Source of the DNA: Leifsonia sp. Root4
Lineage (GTDB): Bacteria > Actinomycetota > Actinomycetes > Actinomycetales > Microbacteriaceae
Direction: 5' to 3'
Length of the DNA: 64,000 nucleotides
NCBI RefSeq assembly: GCF_001425085.1
Contig: NZ_LMDN01000003.1
Coordinates: 227,089-291,088, forward strand
This document shows, piece by piece, positions 19,741-29,597 of the stretch. The position numbers were made by a program, and so were the translations under genes. The first letter of the stretch is position 1. Every line of letters starts with the position of its first letter. The notes beneath the pieces are model-generated. The model saw only the letters and a list, made by a program, of their open reading frames with translations, did no database searches and had not been told where the DNA came from.

Positions 19741-22172
19741 CGACCAGCACCGCGACGCCTCGCACGGTGATCGTGGATGCCGTGGCGGCGCGGGCCCTGC
19801 TCCCGGCGGCGACGGCGTGGGCGGCGGCGCTGCTCGCGACGAACGTGGCCGCGTGGCCGGTCGCCCTCCTCGGCTGGGCCGGGGCGGCCGCTGCACTCGG
19901 GGCGGCACTGATTCTGCGCCGCGGCGCGCTGGTTCCCCGTGCCCAGACGGTGCTGCCGATGCTCGCGCTCTGCCTCAGCGTGCTCGCCCTGGTCGGCACG
20001 GCGGTCGCCGTGCAGGCGCCGTACCGCCAGCCGAGCGTTCTGCTGGATGCGGCGGAGGACGGGCGCCTCGTCACGCTCCGGGGCATCGTGATGTCCACGC
20101 CGGAGCGGCAGCCGTCACCCTTCTCCTTCTCCTTATCCGTCGCCGGCGACGGCACGGGCAGCGAGGTGCAGCGCGTGCGCTTCGCCCTGCGAGCCGAGAG
20201 CACGCAGCTCGGCCGCGAACCACCCGCTCCGCTCCGCGGTGTGCCCGTGCAGCTCTTCGCCGAGCTGGCTACCGACGCCGTGCCGCCCGAGATCGGCAGC
20301 GGCGTGCGCGTGACCGCCCGCCTGCAAGCGAACGGACCGGGAGATCCGAGCGCCTTCCTCGCCTTCGGCAGCGATCCGCTCGTCGTCGAGTCACCGCCGC
20401 CCTGGTACCTGGCATGGGCCGTTGCGCTCCGCACCGACTTCCGGGCGGCGGCCGAACTGCTGCCGGGCGACGGCGGCGCGCTGCTGCCCGGTCTGGCCAT
20501 CGGCGACACGAGCGCGGTGAGCGTCGAGCTGGACGCCGCGATGAAAGCCAGCTCGCTCAGCCACCTGACAGCGGTGTCGGGCGCCAACTGCGCGGTTGTC
20601 GTCGCCGCCGTCATGCTGCTCGGGGCGACGCTCCGCCTGTCTCGGCGCCTCCGGGTCGGGCTCTCCCTCGCCGCGCTGCTCGGCTTCGTCGTGCTCGTGA
20701 CTCCCGAGCCGAGCGTGCTGCGGGCAGGGCTGATGGCGGTGATCGTCTTGCTCGGCCTCGCGTCCGGTCGCCCGGGCGGGGGAGTGCCGGCGCTCGGCGC
20801 CGCCGTGATCGTGCTGCTCAGCCTCGACCCCTGGCTGGCCTCCAGCTACGGATTCGCACTCTCGGTGCTGGCGACGGTCGGCCTGCTGCTGCTCACCGCA
20901 CCGCTGGCCGCGGTGCTCGGGCGTTGGATGCCGCGCGGCCTCGCCATCGCCCTGGCGATCCCGCTCGCGGCCCAACTGGCCTGCCAGCCCGTGCTCGTGC
21001 TGCTCAGCCCGACCGTTTCCTTGCTCGGGGTCCCGGCGAATCTGCTCGCCGGCCCCGCCGCCCCGATCGCGACGCTGCTCGGCCTCCTCGCCTGCCTGCT
21101 GCTACCGATCCTGCCCTCGCTCGGTTTCGCCGTCGCGCAGCTCGCATGGTTGCCCGCCGCGTTCATCGCGGCCGTCGCCCGCATGGTGGCCGGGATGCCG
21201 GGCGCGCGGGCGCCGTGGCTCGACGGGCTGCTCGGGGCGCTGCTGTTGGCCGTGGCGACGGCGCTCGCGCTCTGGCTGGTGCTGCGTCGGCCCGCCCGCG
21301 GCCGTGGCGGTTCGGCATCCGCCCTGGTCGCGACGGCGGCGTTGCTCGCGCTGGCCGGAGCGTACGGCGGGATGCTGCTCGGAACGGGCGTCGTGCGCGC
21401 TCTCACCCGCCCAGCCGACTGGCAGATCGCCCTCTGTGACGTCGGGCAGGGTGACGCCGTGCTCGTGCGCGATGCCGGGCAGGTCGCGCTGATCGACACC
21501 GGGCCGGAGCCCGAGCCTCTGCGTGACTGCCTGAGCGAACTCGGCGTCGGCCGGATCGACCTGCTCGTCCTCACCCACTACGACCGCGACCACATCGGCG
21601 GACTGAGCGCTGTCGTGGGCGCCGTTGACGCGGCCATTGTCGGCCGAACGTCCGGCAGCGGTGACGATACCGTGCTCGCGCTGCTGCTGCGCGGAGGCGC
21701 AAGCGTGCACGTGGCCGCCCGCGGTGATCGCGGCACGCTGGGGGGACTGCGCTGGCGTGTGCTCTGGCCGGCCGAGGCGGAGGGCGAGCTGAGCACGGGC
21801 AACCCGGGCAGCGTGGTGCTGGAGACGGAGGGCGGCGGCATCCGGGCGCTCTTTCTCGGTGACCTCGGCGAGGAGTCGGAGCGCGCGCTGCTGGCGCTCG
21901 AGCGGCCGGGCCCCGTCGACGTTGTCAAGGTCGCCCACCACGGTTCCTCGGATCAGCACGGCGAGCTCTACGAACGGCTCGCGGCACGGGTGGGGCTGAT
22001 CGGGGTCGGGGCAGACAATGGCTACGGGCATCCGACCGCGACGCTGCTCGCCATGCTGCGGCAGAGCAACACGCGCGGCTACCGCAGCGATCGGAACGGC
22101 CTCGTGCTGGTCTCGCCCGCCGGCACGGGGGACGGGGCACTCCGGGTGTGGACGGAGCGCGACGACGGCTAA
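19737..22172 (+). CDS. comEC: ComEC/Rec2 family DNA uptake channel
   Basis: Large membrane protein (811 aa) with three parts: N-terminal DUF4131/OB-like region, central Competence domain with many hydrophobic helices (about 240-520), and a C-terminal metallo-beta-lactamase-like domain starting near QIALCDVGQGDAVLV with the motif THYDRDHIGG and a later HHGSSDQHG. It is proposed to transport single-stranded DNA and degrade the other strand. GTG start overlapping comEA. Confidence 0.92.
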   Translation: MTTSTATPRTVIVDAVAARALLPAATAWAAALLATNVAAWPVALLGWAGAAAALGAALILRRGALVPRAQTVLPMLALCLSVLALVGTAVAVQAPYRQPSVLLDAAEDGRLVTLRGIVMSTPERQPSPFSFSLSVAGDGTGSEVQRVRFALRAESTQLGREPPAPLRGVPVQLFAELATDAVPPEIGSGVRVTARLQANGPGDPSAFLAFGSDPLVVESPPPWYLAWAVALRTDFRAAAELLPGDGGALLPGLAIGDTSAVSVELDAAMKASSLSHLTAVSGANCAVVVAAVMLLGATLRLSRRLRVGLSLAALLGFVVLVTPEPSVLRAGLMAVIVLLGLASGRPGGGVPALGAAVIVLLSLDPWLASSYGFALSVLATVGLLLLTAPLAAVLGRWMPRGLAIALAIPLAAQLACQPVLVLLSPTVSLLGVPANLLAGPAAPIATLLGLLACLLLPILPSLGFAVAQLAWLPAAFIAAVARMVAGMPGARAPWLDGLLGALLLAVATALALWLVLRRPARGRGGSASALVATAALLALAGAYGGMLLGTGVVRALTRPADWQIALCDVGQGDAVLVRDAGQVALIDTGPEPEPLRDCLSELGVGRIDLLVLTHYDRDHIGGLSAVVGAVDAAIVGRTSGSGDDTVLALLLRGGASVHVAARGDRGTLGGLRWRVLWPAEAEGELSTGNPGSVVLETEGGGIRALFLGDLGEESERALLALERPGPVDVVKVAHHGSSDQHGELYERLAARVGLIGVGADNGYGHPTATLLAMLRQSNTRGYRSDRNGLVLVSPAGTGDGALRVWTERDDG

Positions 22173-22198
22173 TCTGGAACAGACGAAAAGGGGCAAGC

Positions 22199-23236
22199 AT
22201 GGCAGTTCGGAAGCCCGCGGCGGGCAAGACGGCATCAGGCAAGAGCGCGGTGACGATCCCGCAGCTCGCCTGGAACCAGGTGCGTCCGGCACCGGTCGTG
22301 CTCGTCTCCGGAACCGAGAGCTTCCTCGCCGATCGCGCCATCCGTCGGCTCCGCGACTTCCTGAAGGGCGAAGACCCGAGCATCGAGGTCGTCGACGTCG
22401 ACGCCGACAGCTACGCGGCGGGCGAGCTGCTCACCGTCGCCAGCCCGTCGCTGTTCATGGAGCCGCGCTTCATCCGCGTGAACTCCGTCGAGAAGTGCAC
22501 GGACTCCTTCATCACCGAGACGCTGGCGTACCTCGAAGACCCGGCGGAGAACACCTACCTCGTGCTGCGCCACAACGGTGGCGTGCGCGGCAAGAAGCTG
22601 CTGGACGCGCTCCGCGGCGGCCTCGGCGGCGGCGTCGAGATCGTCTGCGCCGAGCTCAAGAAGGACGCGGAGAAGTACGACTTCGCGGTCGCCGAGTTCA
22701 AGACGGCCGGCCGGCGCATCACCCCGGGCGCCCTACGAGCCCTGGTCGCGGCGTTCTCCGATGACCTCGCCGAGCTGGCATCCGCCTGCCAACAGCTCAT
22801 GGACGACTCCTCCAGCGAGATCACCGAGACCACCGTCGAGCGCTACTACGGCGGTCGAGTCGAGAGCAACGCATTCAAGGTCGCGGATGCCGCCCTCGCC
22901 GGTCGCCGCGGTGAGGCGCTCATCACCCTGCGCCACGCCCTCGCCTCAGGGGCCGACCCGGTTCCGATCGTCGCCGCCTTCGCGATGAAGATGCGCACGA
23001 TGGCGAAGGTCTCCGGGTCCCACGGTGGCTCCGGCCAACTCGCCTCACAGCTCGGCATGGCCCCGTGGCAGCTCGATCGCGCCCGTCGGGATCTCGCCGG
23101 CTGGAGCGAGGACGGCCTCGCCCGAGCCATCGAGGCACTCGCCGAGGCGGACGCCGGTGTGAAGGGCGCCTCCCGCGACCCGATCTTCGCCGTCGAGCGC
23201 CTTATCGGCGTCATCGCCTCCCGCGGCCGCGCCTAG
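22199..23236 (+). CDS. holA: DNA polymerase III delta subunit
   Basis: Clamp-loader delta subunit (345 aa), which opens the beta clamp. Family features are VSGTESFLADRAIRRLRDFL at the start, the AAA-like fold with DALRGGLGGGVEIVCAELKK, and the C-terminal collar domain with DPVPIVAAFAMKMRTM. ATG 22199 is chosen because AAAAGGGG lies 6 bases upstream; a TAATCT box at about 22170 suggests a separate promoter inside or just after comEC. The gap downstream holds a repeat element. Confidence 0.92.
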   Translation: MAVRKPAAGKTASGKSAVTIPQLAWNQVRPAPVVLVSGTESFLADRAIRRLRDFLKGEDPSIEVVDVDADSYAAGELLTVASPSLFMEPRFIRVNSVEKCTDSFITETLAYLEDPAENTYLVLRHNGGVRGKKLLDALRGGLGGGVEIVCAELKKDAEKYDFAVAEFKTAGRRITPGALRALVAAFSDDLAELASACQQLMDDSSSEITETTVERYYGGRVESNAFKVADAALAGRRGEALITLRHALASGADPVPIVAAFAMKMRTMAKVSGSHGGSGQLASQLGMAPWQLDRARRDLAGWSEDGLARAIEALAEADAGVKGASRDPIFAVERLIGVIASRGRA

Positions 23237-23677
23237 CCCGCCGCCCGCTCGTTCCCTGGGGTCCCGTCGCGGTACATACGGCGGTTTCGCGGCTATCGTT
23301 TCTGGCGCGCACGTGCCGTTTGTGCCGCGCGGCGAGAGGATGTCGGGGCTCCGGTGTACGCGGATCCGCTCAGGGCTTCGCGTGCGTCGCTGCTCCTTCG
23401 TCGCTGCGCCGCACGCTCGAGCCAGCGTGCATTCCCACGTTGCCTCGCGACGGCGTGAGAGCGGTCGCCGCACCCACGCCGGCTGGAGGGAGCGCCAGCG
23501 ACCGAAGCCCTGGTGCGTTCCTGATCGTGTTGCCCCGGCATCCGCACCCCGCTGGGGAGGTGATCGGTGCGACGGGAGGCCCGAAGCGCGAATAGTGGCC
23601 TCCCGCGGGCACTATCGCCTCCGCCCGCGCCGCGAGGACCCAGCGCGCCGCCGACCGCACACATGGCCGCAGACGAA
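23237..23677. other. 441-bp gene-free stretch between convergent holA and rpsT
   Basis: No convincing coding frame on either strand. It contains repeat element R1 (23362-23517) and, from about 23520, a further GC-rich stretch with partial dyads but no recognised feature. Confidence 0.6.
23362..23517 (-). repeat. dispersed inverted-repeat element R1 (diverged)
   Basis: Begins GGATCCGCTCAGGGCTTCGC, continues with the GTCGCTGCTCCTTCGTCGC block and CTCGAGCCAGCGTG, and ends in a degenerate second half (GGCTGGAGGGAGCGCC, then GAAGCCCTG). It matches the reverse orientation of element R4 (51453-51605). The second half is the most diverged of all copies. Confidence 0.7.
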
Positions 23678-23709
23678 GAAAGGGCCCCGTCCGAAGACGG
23701 GGCCCTTTC
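23678..23709 (-). terminator. rpsT terminator (possibly bidirectional)
   Basis: Perfect 14-base arms (23678-23691 and 23696-23709) with a four-base loop. In the minus-strand direction it ends in a T-rich TTTCTTCG tail, 17 bases after the rpsT stop. Confidence 0.88.
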
Positions 23710-23725
23710 CGAAAAACTGTGCTGG

Positions 23726-23986
23726 TTAGAGCGCAGCGACCTGCTTGGCGATCGAGGACTTGCGGTTAGCAGCCTGGTTCTTGTGCAGAACGCCCTTGCT
23801 CACGGCCTTGTCGAGCTTCTTGCCTGCGGTGCGCAGAGCCGACTCGGCAACAGCCTTGTCGCCGCCGGCGATCGCGGTGCGGGTCGCGCGGATAGCGGTC
23901 TTGACCTCGCTCTTGACGGCCTTGTTGCGCTCCTGCGCCTTCTTGTTGGTGCCAATGCGCTTGATCTGCGACTTGATGTTTGCCAC
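23726..23986 (-). CDS. rpsT: 30S ribosomal protein S20
   Basis: Small basic 16S-rRNA-binding protein (86 aa, the usual length). GTG 23986 gives [21 protein letters not shown], the typical S20 start; AAGGACG lies about 10 bases upstream. Longer in-frame starts exist, but they add 35 residues unlike S20. The sequence is Lys/Ala-rich throughout. Confidence 0.96.
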   Translation of the reverse strand: MANIKSQIKRIGTNKKAQERNKAVKSEVKTAIRATRTAIAGGDKAVAESALRTAGKKLDKAVSKGVLHKNQAANRKSSIAKQVAAL

Positions 23987-24107
23987 GTTCAGTACGTCCT
24001 TGCTTAGATGTGTATTCGGAGTGTGCCGCTTGACGGTAGAGGGGCGTCTCGCGGCAATCGTGTGAAGTGGTGGGATACACACGGAAGCCAACAGGCAACT
24101 TTACCAG

Positions 24108-24866
24108 TTATTCGCCCGAGTCGACAATCGAGCGGCTTTCGGCCTCAAGCTCGGCCAGCGCATCGAGCACAATCACGGTGAACCGCTCGGGTTTCACGAG
24201 GCTGACGAGGTGCGTCGCACCGGGAATCAGGATGTGCCGGGTGCGCGGATTCGCCCGCACGAAGCGAGCCTCGTCCAGACGGAAGTGGTCGAGCTTGCCG
24301 TTCACGATCCAGACCGGGCCTGGATAACGCGCCAGGCCGGCGAGCGGGTCGAGTGACCCGGCCGCGGAGAGCGCGGCATCCATCACCTCGAGCGCGATGC
24401 CGCCCGCGCTGAGGTCGACGCTCCCTTCTGGCCCGACGGCGAGTCTGGCCATCGCGTTGTTCAAGGCGAGTCCGCGATCGGGCAGACGCCTGATCGCCGC
24501 GGCCAGCCCGCGGTAGCCGGCCAGGCCCACCCCGCGCGGCCTGGTCGAGCAGCTCGCGGCGATGAGACCGGCGACGCCGTTCGGATGCCGCGCCGCATAC
24601 TCAATCGAGAAGTAGCCGCCGAGCGAGAGGCCGACGAGCAGCACCCGCCCGCCGAGCTCCCGCACCCCGTCATCGATGGCGGTGATCGCCGCGTCGACGC
24701 TGAACGGCTCCCCGATGCGCGCGCCGTGACCGGGCAGGTCGATGGCCAATGCGCGGTGCCCCGTCGTGTGCAGCGAGGCCAACTGCCCCCGCCACATGCT
24801 GGATGAGGTGCGGATGCCGTGCACGAAGAGCGTCGGCAGTGCGGTGGTGTCGGGTGCCTGACTCAT
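24108..24866 (-). CDS. alpha/beta hydrolase
   Basis: Serine hydrolase of the alpha/beta fold (252 aa). FVHGIRTSSSMW holds the oxyanion HG motif, GLSLGGY is the nucleophile elbow (Ser), VWIVNGKLDHF the likely acid region, and GATHLVSL the catalytic His. Substrate unknown. The start is placed at ATG 24866, because TAAGCT plus exactly six bases precedes it; an in-frame GTG at 24872 would fall inside that spacer. It lies downstream of the response regulator gene on the same strand, but with its own promoter. Confidence 0.82.
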   Translation of the reverse strand: MSQAPDTTALPTLFVHGIRTSSSMWRGQLASLHTTGHRALAIDLPGHGARIGEPFSVDAAITAIDDGVRELGGRVLLVGLSLGGYFSIEYAARHPNGVAGLIAASCSTRPRGVGLAGYRGLAAAIRRLPDRGLALNNAMARLAVGPEGSVDLSAGGIALEVMDAALSAAGSLDPLAGLARYPGPVWIVNGKLDHFRLDEARFVRANPRTRHILIPGATHLVSLVKPERFTVIVLDALAELEAESRSIVDSGE

Positions 24867-24872
24867 GCGCAC

Positions 24873-24878
24873 AGCTTA
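24873..24878 (-). promoter_or_regulatory. -10 box of the alpha/beta hydrolase (leaderless)
   Basis: Minus-strand TAAGCT, six bases, ATG at 24866. It overlaps the stop codon of the upstream response regulator gene. Confidence 0.5.
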
Positions 24879-25520
24879 GAGAGCGCGGCTCCGTATCGCG
24901 CCGGAGGTCTGCGCCGCGGCCACGGCCGCCGTGCGGGAGGACACACCGAGCTTCGTGAAGATGTGCACGAGGTGCGATTTGACGGTCGCCTCGCTGAGGA
25001 AGAGCGCCCGCCCGATGTCGCGGTTGCTGCGCCCCTCCGCCACGAGCGCGAGCACCTCTGACTCGCGCAGGGTGAGCGGCGAGCCCGCGGCATCCGCCCG
25101 ATTCTGCAGCAGCATCTCGATGGCGGGGGAGATGGCGCTCTCGCCGGCTGCGGCGGCGCGCACGGCGGCGATGAGCTCGGTGGGCGGCGCATCCTTGAGC
25201 AGGTAGCCGGCGGCCCCGGCCTCGACGGCACCGAGGATGTCGGCGTCGGTGTCGTAGTTGGTCAACACCAGCACGCGGGGCGCCCCGTCGGCGGCGCGGA
25301 TGACGCGCGTCGCCTCCGCGCCCTGCATCGCGCCCCGGCCGGCCGAACCGAACTGCAGATCCATCAACACGATGTCGAAGCGCTGCTCCCTGCAGAGCTC
25401 GACGGCAGCCTCGGCGGTCTCGGCCTCCGCGAGCACCTCGATGTCGCTCTCCGAGGAGAACAGGGCTTTGAGGCCGGCGCGCACGACGGGGTGGTCATCG
25501 GCCAGCAGCATGCGGATCAC
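24876..25520 (-). CDS. NarL/LuxR-type response regulator
   Basis: Response regulator of 214 aa: receiver domain (MLLADDHPVVRAG with the acidic pocket, phospho-acceptor Asp in FDIVLMDLQF, conserved Thr and Lys in VLVLTNYDTD and LLKDA) and a C-terminal LuxR HTH (LTLRESEVLALVAEGRSNRDI, then SEATVKSHLVHI). Its start overlaps the histidine kinase stop by four bases, so the pair is co-translated. Targets unknown. Confidence 0.92.
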   Translation of the reverse strand: MIRMLLADDHPVVRAGLKALFSSESDIEVLAEAETAEAAVELCREQRFDIVLMDLQFGSAGRGAMQGAEATRVIRAADGAPRVLVLTNYDTDADILGAVEAGAAGYLLKDAPPTELIAAVRAAAAGESAISPAIEMLLQNRADAAGSPLTLRESEVLALVAEGRSNRDIGRALFLSEATVKSHLVHIFTKLGVSSRTAAVAAAQTSGAIRSRAL

Positions 25521-26785
25521 GGGGAAACCTCCAGGGGTAGGGACACGGCGAGGGCGGTTCCCGCCCCGGGGGTGGTCTCGACGCTGAGCCGGCCGCCGAG
25601 TCGTTCGACGCGTTCCCGGATCGTGGCCAGCCCGAACGATTCACCGCGGTGCTCGGCTCGGCTGGCGGCCCCGGCCTCGAACCCGACCCCGTTGTCGACG
25701 ATGTCGAGCGTGACCTCGTCATCCATGAATGTCAGCGTCACGGCGGCGCGTTGGGCCCGGGAATGCTGCAGCACATTGGCGAGCGAGCCCTGCGCGATGC
25801 GCAGCAGGGTCGTCTCGTGCGCCATCGGCAGCTCCGTCGGCTCGCCGCTGAGCTGGAAGCTGACCACGGTCGGGGCGTCGGGCCTGGTGGATGCCGATTG
25901 CGCCGTGATCGAGGCTGCGAGGCGGCCGAGGGCGGCAGGCAACGACTGTTCGTCGAGCGCCGGGGCCCGGAGCTCGCGGATGAAGCGCCGGGTCTCGGCG
26001 AGCCCGTCGGCCGCGGTCTGTCTGGCCTGCCGCACATGTTCGAGCGCCGTCTCGTCGCTGATGTTGCGTTCGGCGGCGTGCAGGAGCAGCTGGATGCTGG
26101 AGAGCCCCTGCGCCACGGTGTCGTGGATCTCGCCGGCCAGCCGCTGACGTTCGGCGAGGGTTCCAGCCTCCCGCGCGGTGACGGCGAGCTCTTCGCGGGC
26201 GGCAAGGAGGTCGTCGATCAGCAGATTGCGCTCTGCCGACTCCCGAAACATCGCCCGATACGCCAGGCCGAGCACGACGGCGACCGCCGCACCGGTGATC
26301 GGCCCGATGAAGATCCCGGCGCTCCAGCCGAGGTGCATGCCCAGGGCGAGGATCGACAGCAGCAGCATCGCGCCGACGACGGGAACACTCCACCGCGGCG
26401 GGAACACGTGCAGGGCCAGGAAGAACAGCGGGAACACGATGTACGCGCCGTCGGGGGTGAGCAGCGTCAGCGCCAGCCAGACGATGACGAGCGCGAGGAA
26501 CCAGAGCGCCCTGGCCCACATCGGCGTGGAACGGCGGGCGAATCGCACACCGAGCGCGCAGACGGCGAGGAGCGCGACGCAGAGCGCGCCGATGAGCCAC
26601 TGCATCGGCCAGGCGCCGAGCATGGCGCGCACGGCGACGACCGCGGTGAGGCCGACCATGAGCACGTGCAGCCCCAGCTGCATGGTGAGGAAGACCGGGG
26701 TCAGCGCAGAGTGAGCGCGACTCGGGGCAGCCGCACTCGCACCATGGGCGCTCATCGGCGCTGCACTCAGCGGATCGGTACTCAT
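25517..26785 (-). CDS. sensor histidine kinase (HisKA_3 family)
   Basis: Membrane sensor kinase (422 aa). After a short Ala-rich N-terminus there are about six hydrophobic segments (about residues 25-165), a coiled-coil linker, the HisKA_3 dimerisation box with phospho-His in LAGEIHDTVAQGLSSIQLLL, and a HATPase_c domain (DIVDNGVGF, then GLATIRERVERLGG). There is no large extracytoplasmic domain, as in DesK/LiaS-like intramembrane sensors. ATG 26785 (MSTDPLSAAPMSAHG) is the most reasonable start; further upstream starts run into the lepA promoter region. Confidence 0.87.
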   Translation of the reverse strand: MSTDPLSAAPMSAHGASAAAPSRAHSALTPVFLTMQLGLHVLMVGLTAVVAVRAMLGAWPMQWLIGALCVALLAVCALGVRFARRSTPMWARALWFLALVIVWLALTLLTPDGAYIVFPLFFLALHVFPPRWSVPVVGAMLLLSILALGMHLGWSAGIFIGPITGAAVAVVLGLAYRAMFRESAERNLLIDDLLAAREELAVTAREAGTLAERQRLAGEIHDTVAQGLSSIQLLLHAAERNISDETALEHVRQARQTAADGLAETRRFIRELRAPALDEQSLPAALGRLAASITAQSASTRPDAPTVVSFQLSGEPTELPMAHETTLLRIAQGSLANVLQHSRAQRAAVTLTFMDDEVTLDIVDNGVGFEAGAASRAEHRGESFGLATIRERVERLGGRLSVETTPGAGTALAVSLPLEVSP

Positions 26786-26917
26786 CGGCGCCAGCCTAGT
26801 TCGGGCCGGAGCGGGCGGCATCCGTCGAAAGTCGGAAGGCATCGGCGGGAGACGCACGCAGGGTAAAAGGGAGGTGGGTCCACCGAAGTGCGCCCGGCAT
26901 GGGAGAATGGCCACACG

Positions 26918-28768
26918 ATGTCACCACGAGCTTTGAAGGCCCTCGAGCCCGCCGCCACCGACCCCGCGTTCATCCGCAATTTCTGCATCATTGCGCACAT
27001 TGATCACGGCAAGTCGACCCTCGCCGACCGCATGCTGCAGATGACGGGGGTGGTCAGCGACCGCGACATGCGCGCGCAGTACCTCGACCGCATGGACATC
27101 GAGCGTGAGCGCGGCATCACGATCAAGAGCCAGGCGGTCCGGATGCCGTGGGCGCTCGGCTCGCAGAGCTACGCGCTGAACATGATCGACACGCCCGGCC
27201 ACGTCGACTTCAGCTACGAGGTCTCGCGTTCTCTCGCCGCGTGCGAGGGCGCCGTGCTGCTCGTCGACGCCGCGCAGGGCATCGAGGCCCAGACGCTCGC
27301 GAACCTCTACCTCGCACTCGAGAACGATCTGACGATCATTCCCGTGCTCAACAAGATCGACCTCCCGGCCGCCGACCCGGACAAGTACGCCAAGGAGCTC
27401 GCCAGCCTCATCGGCGGCGACCCCGACGACGTGCTGCGGGTTTCCGGCAAGACCGGTCTCGGCGTCGAAGACCTGCTCGACCGCGTCACCGAGCGGATCC
27501 CGGCACCGCAGGGTGACCCGAACGCGCCCGCCCGCGCCATGATCTTCGACTCCGTCTACGATAGCTACCGCGGCGTCGTCACCTACGTGCGCATGATCGA
27601 CGGGCAGCTCTCGCCGCGCGAGCGCATTCAGATGATGTCGACCCGCGCCACCCACGAGATCCTCGAGATCGGCGTGAGCTCGCCAGAGCCGACCCCCAGC
27701 AAGGGGCTCGGCGTCGGCGAGGTCGGCTACCTGATCACCGGCGTGAAGGACGTGCGCCAGTCCAAGGTCGGCGACACCGTCACCACGCACGCGAAGCCGG
27801 CAACCGAGGCGCTGCCCGGCTACACCGAGCCGCTGCCCATGGTCTTCTCCGGTCTGTACCCGATCGACGGCTCCGACTACCCGATCCTGCGCGAGGCCCT
27901 CGACAAGCTCAAGCTCTCGGATGCCGCGCTCGTCTACGAGCCGGAGACCTCCGTCGCCCTCGGCTTCGGCTTCCGCTGTGGCTTCCTCGGCCTGCTGCAC
28001 CTCGAGATCATCACCGAGCGCCTCGAACGCGAGTTCGGCCTCGACCTCATTGCGACGGCTCCGTCCGTGATCTACGAGGTCACCACCGAGGACAAGAAGA
28101 CCGTCACGGTCACGAACCCGAGCGAGTTCCCGGTCGGTAAGATCTCGGCCGTGAGCGAGCCCGTCGTCAAGGCGGCCATCCTCGCTCCGAAGGACTACGT
28201 CGGCGTCATCATGGAGCTCTGCCAGGGGCGCCGCGGCATCCTGCTCGGCATGGATTACCTCGGTGAGGACCGGGTCGAGATCCGCTACACGATGCCGCTC
28301 GGCGAGATCGTGTTCGACTTCTTCGACAACCTCAAGTCGAAGACCGCCGGCTACGCCTCGCTCGACTACGAGCCCGCCGGTTCGCAGACCGCCGACCTGG
28401 TCAAGGTCGACATTCTGCTCCAGGGCGAGCAGGTCGACGCGTTCAGCGCCATCGTGCACCGCGACAAGGCGTACGCCTACGGCGTGCTGATGACCACGCG
28501 TCTGCGTGAGCTGATTCCGCGTCAGCAGTTCGAGGTGCCGATCCAGGCTGCCATCGGCGCCCGGATCATCGCTCGTGAATCCATCCGAGCCATCCGCAAG
28601 GACGTTCTGGCCAAGTGCTACGGCGGTGACATCAGCCGCAAGCGCAAGCTCCTTGAGAAGCAGAAGGAGGGCAAGAAGCGCATGAAGATGGTCGGTCGCG
28701 TCGAGGTCCCGCAGGAGGCGTTCGTCGCCGCGCTGACGGGCGACGTGGAGAAGAAGGACAAGAAGTAG
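26918..28768 (+). CDS. lepA: elongation factor 4 (LepA)
   Basis: Ribosome-associated translational GTPase (616 aa). G1 [16 protein letters not shown]3 [12 protein letters not shown] and G4 NKIDLP are clear, followed by domain II, EF-G-like domains and the LepA-specific C-terminal domain with the [16 protein letters not shown] tail. ATG 26918 ([16 protein letters not shown]); a GAGAAT box nine bases upstream suggests a very short leader. Divergent from the histidine kinase. Confidence 0.95.
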   Translation: MSPRALKALEPAATDPAFIRNFCIIAHIDHGKSTLADRMLQMTGVVSDRDMRAQYLDRMDIERERGITIKSQAVRMPWALGSQSYALNMIDTPGHVDFSYEVSRSLAACEGAVLLVDAAQGIEAQTLANLYLALENDLTIIPVLNKIDLPAADPDKYAKELASLIGGDPDDVLRVSGKTGLGVEDLLDRVTERIPAPQGDPNAPARAMIFDSVYDSYRGVVTYVRMIDGQLSPRERIQMMSTRATHEILEIGVSSPEPTPSKGLGVGEVGYLITGVKDVRQSKVGDTVTTHAKPATEALPGYTEPLPMVFSGLYPIDGSDYPILREALDKLKLSDAALVYEPETSVALGFGFRCGFLGLLHLEIITERLEREFGLDLIATAPSVIYEVTTEDKKTVTVTNPSEFPVGKISAVSEPVVKAAILAPKDYVGVIMELCQGRRGILLGMDYLGEDRVEIRYTMPLGEIVFDFFDNLKSKTAGYASLDYEPAGSQTADLVKVDILLQGEQVDAFSAIVHRDKAYAYGVLMTTRLRELIPRQQFEVPIQAAIGARIIARESIRAIRKDVLAKCYGGDISRKRKLLEKQKEGKKRMKMVGRVEVPQEAFVAALTGDVEKKDKK

Positions 28769-28771
28769 GCC

Positions 28772-29308
28772 GTGCGGCGTACAGCGCTCGCTGACCAGCC
28801 CCTGACATACGGGCCGGTCGGTGGCACGCTGGCGCCGACGCTGCTTGACTCCCCGCCGGGCGGATATCGCGCCACGGAGAGCAGCGTGCGGATCGGATCC
28901 GGTTCAGCGCGCTTCGCCGCGGCATCCGCGGAGCTGATGAGCTGGCAGGTGCTCCGCCGCAGCGGCATCACGGTGACGGATGCCGCAGGCGCCAGCGCAC
29001 GCGAGGTCACGCTCGGCGACACGGTCGTGCAGTCGCTACCGCTCGCTGGTCTGCGCTTCGCGGCGCCGATCCGCGTCGTGCGGCTGCTCCGGGAACCCCG
29101 CCGCACCGGCTACGCCGCGGGAACGCTGCCCGGTCACCCCCTGCGCGGCGAGGAACTGTTCCTGATCGAGCATCGTGCCGACGACTCGGTCTGGCTCGTG
29201 ATCCGCGCGTTGTACCGCCCGGCAACCCCGCTCTACCGCGTGGGCACCCCCGCCATAGCCTTCGCGCGTCGTCGCTACTCGGCCCGTTTCCTCCGCGCCC
29301 TGCTCTAG
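28772..29308 (+). CDS. DUF1990 family protein, copy 1
   Basis: Protein of 178 aa in the DUF1990 (UPF0548) family of unknown function. Seen: an N-terminal TYGPVGGT block, a PPGGYR motif, RIGSGSARF, and the C-terminal HRADDSVWLVIRALYRP. The GTG start is three bases after the lepA stop, implying coupling. It aligns along its length with copy 2 at 29873, but is shorter; the middle segment around the copy 2 GADGAPLPEQPQHHGD is absent. Confidence 0.8.
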   Translation: MRRTALADQPLTYGPVGGTLAPTLLDSPPGGYRATESSVRIGSGSARFAAASAELMSWQVLRRSGITVTDAAGASAREVTLGDTVVQSLPLAGLRFAAPIRVVRLLREPRRTGYAAGTLPGHPLRGEELFLIEHRADDSVWLVIRALYRPATPLYRVGTPAIAFARRRYSARFLRALL

Positions 29309-29330
29309 CGTTTGCGATGGTCCCCGCGGG

Positions 29331-29377
29331 CTCGAGGGAGCAGCCGAGGAACGAGGCCGCCCCCGAAGCCCTGAGCG
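29331..29377 (-). repeat. repeat half-element R2a
   Basis: Only one half of the inverted repeat: CTCGAGGGAGCAGCCGAGGA, followed by the GGCCGCCCCCGAAGCCC block. It sits 22 bases after the stop of DUF1990 copy 1. Confidence 0.75.
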
Positions 29378-29423
29378 TCTGGCCGGATCGGGTCGCAGTG
29401 GATGTCGCGCCTGCAGTGTCGAC

Positions 29424-29551
29424 GGATCCGCTCGGGGCTTCGCGGGCGTCGCTGCTCCTTCGTCGCGGCGCCGCTCGCTCGAGCCAACGTGGATTCTCAC
29501 GCTGGCTTGAGGGAGCAGCCGAGGAACGAGGCCGCCCCGAAGCCCTGAGCG
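29424..29551 (-). repeat. dispersed inverted-repeat element R2b
   Basis: Complete element of 128 bp: GGATCCGCTCGGGGCTTCGC, CTCGAGCCAACGTG, a short loop, CACGCTGGCTTGAGGGAG, and ends at GAAGCCCTGAGCG. The central arms pair over about 14 bases with two imperfections. The block from R2a to R2b repeats with a 175-bp period. Confidence 0.8.
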
Positions 29552-29597
29552 TCTGGCCGGATCGGGTCGCAGTGGATGTCGCGGCTGCAGTGTCGAC

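Noticed and set aside
23287-23729. Small open frames in the holA-rpsT gap
   Set aside because: They run through the repeat element and the rpsT terminator, with Arg/Ser-rich composition and no conservation evidence.
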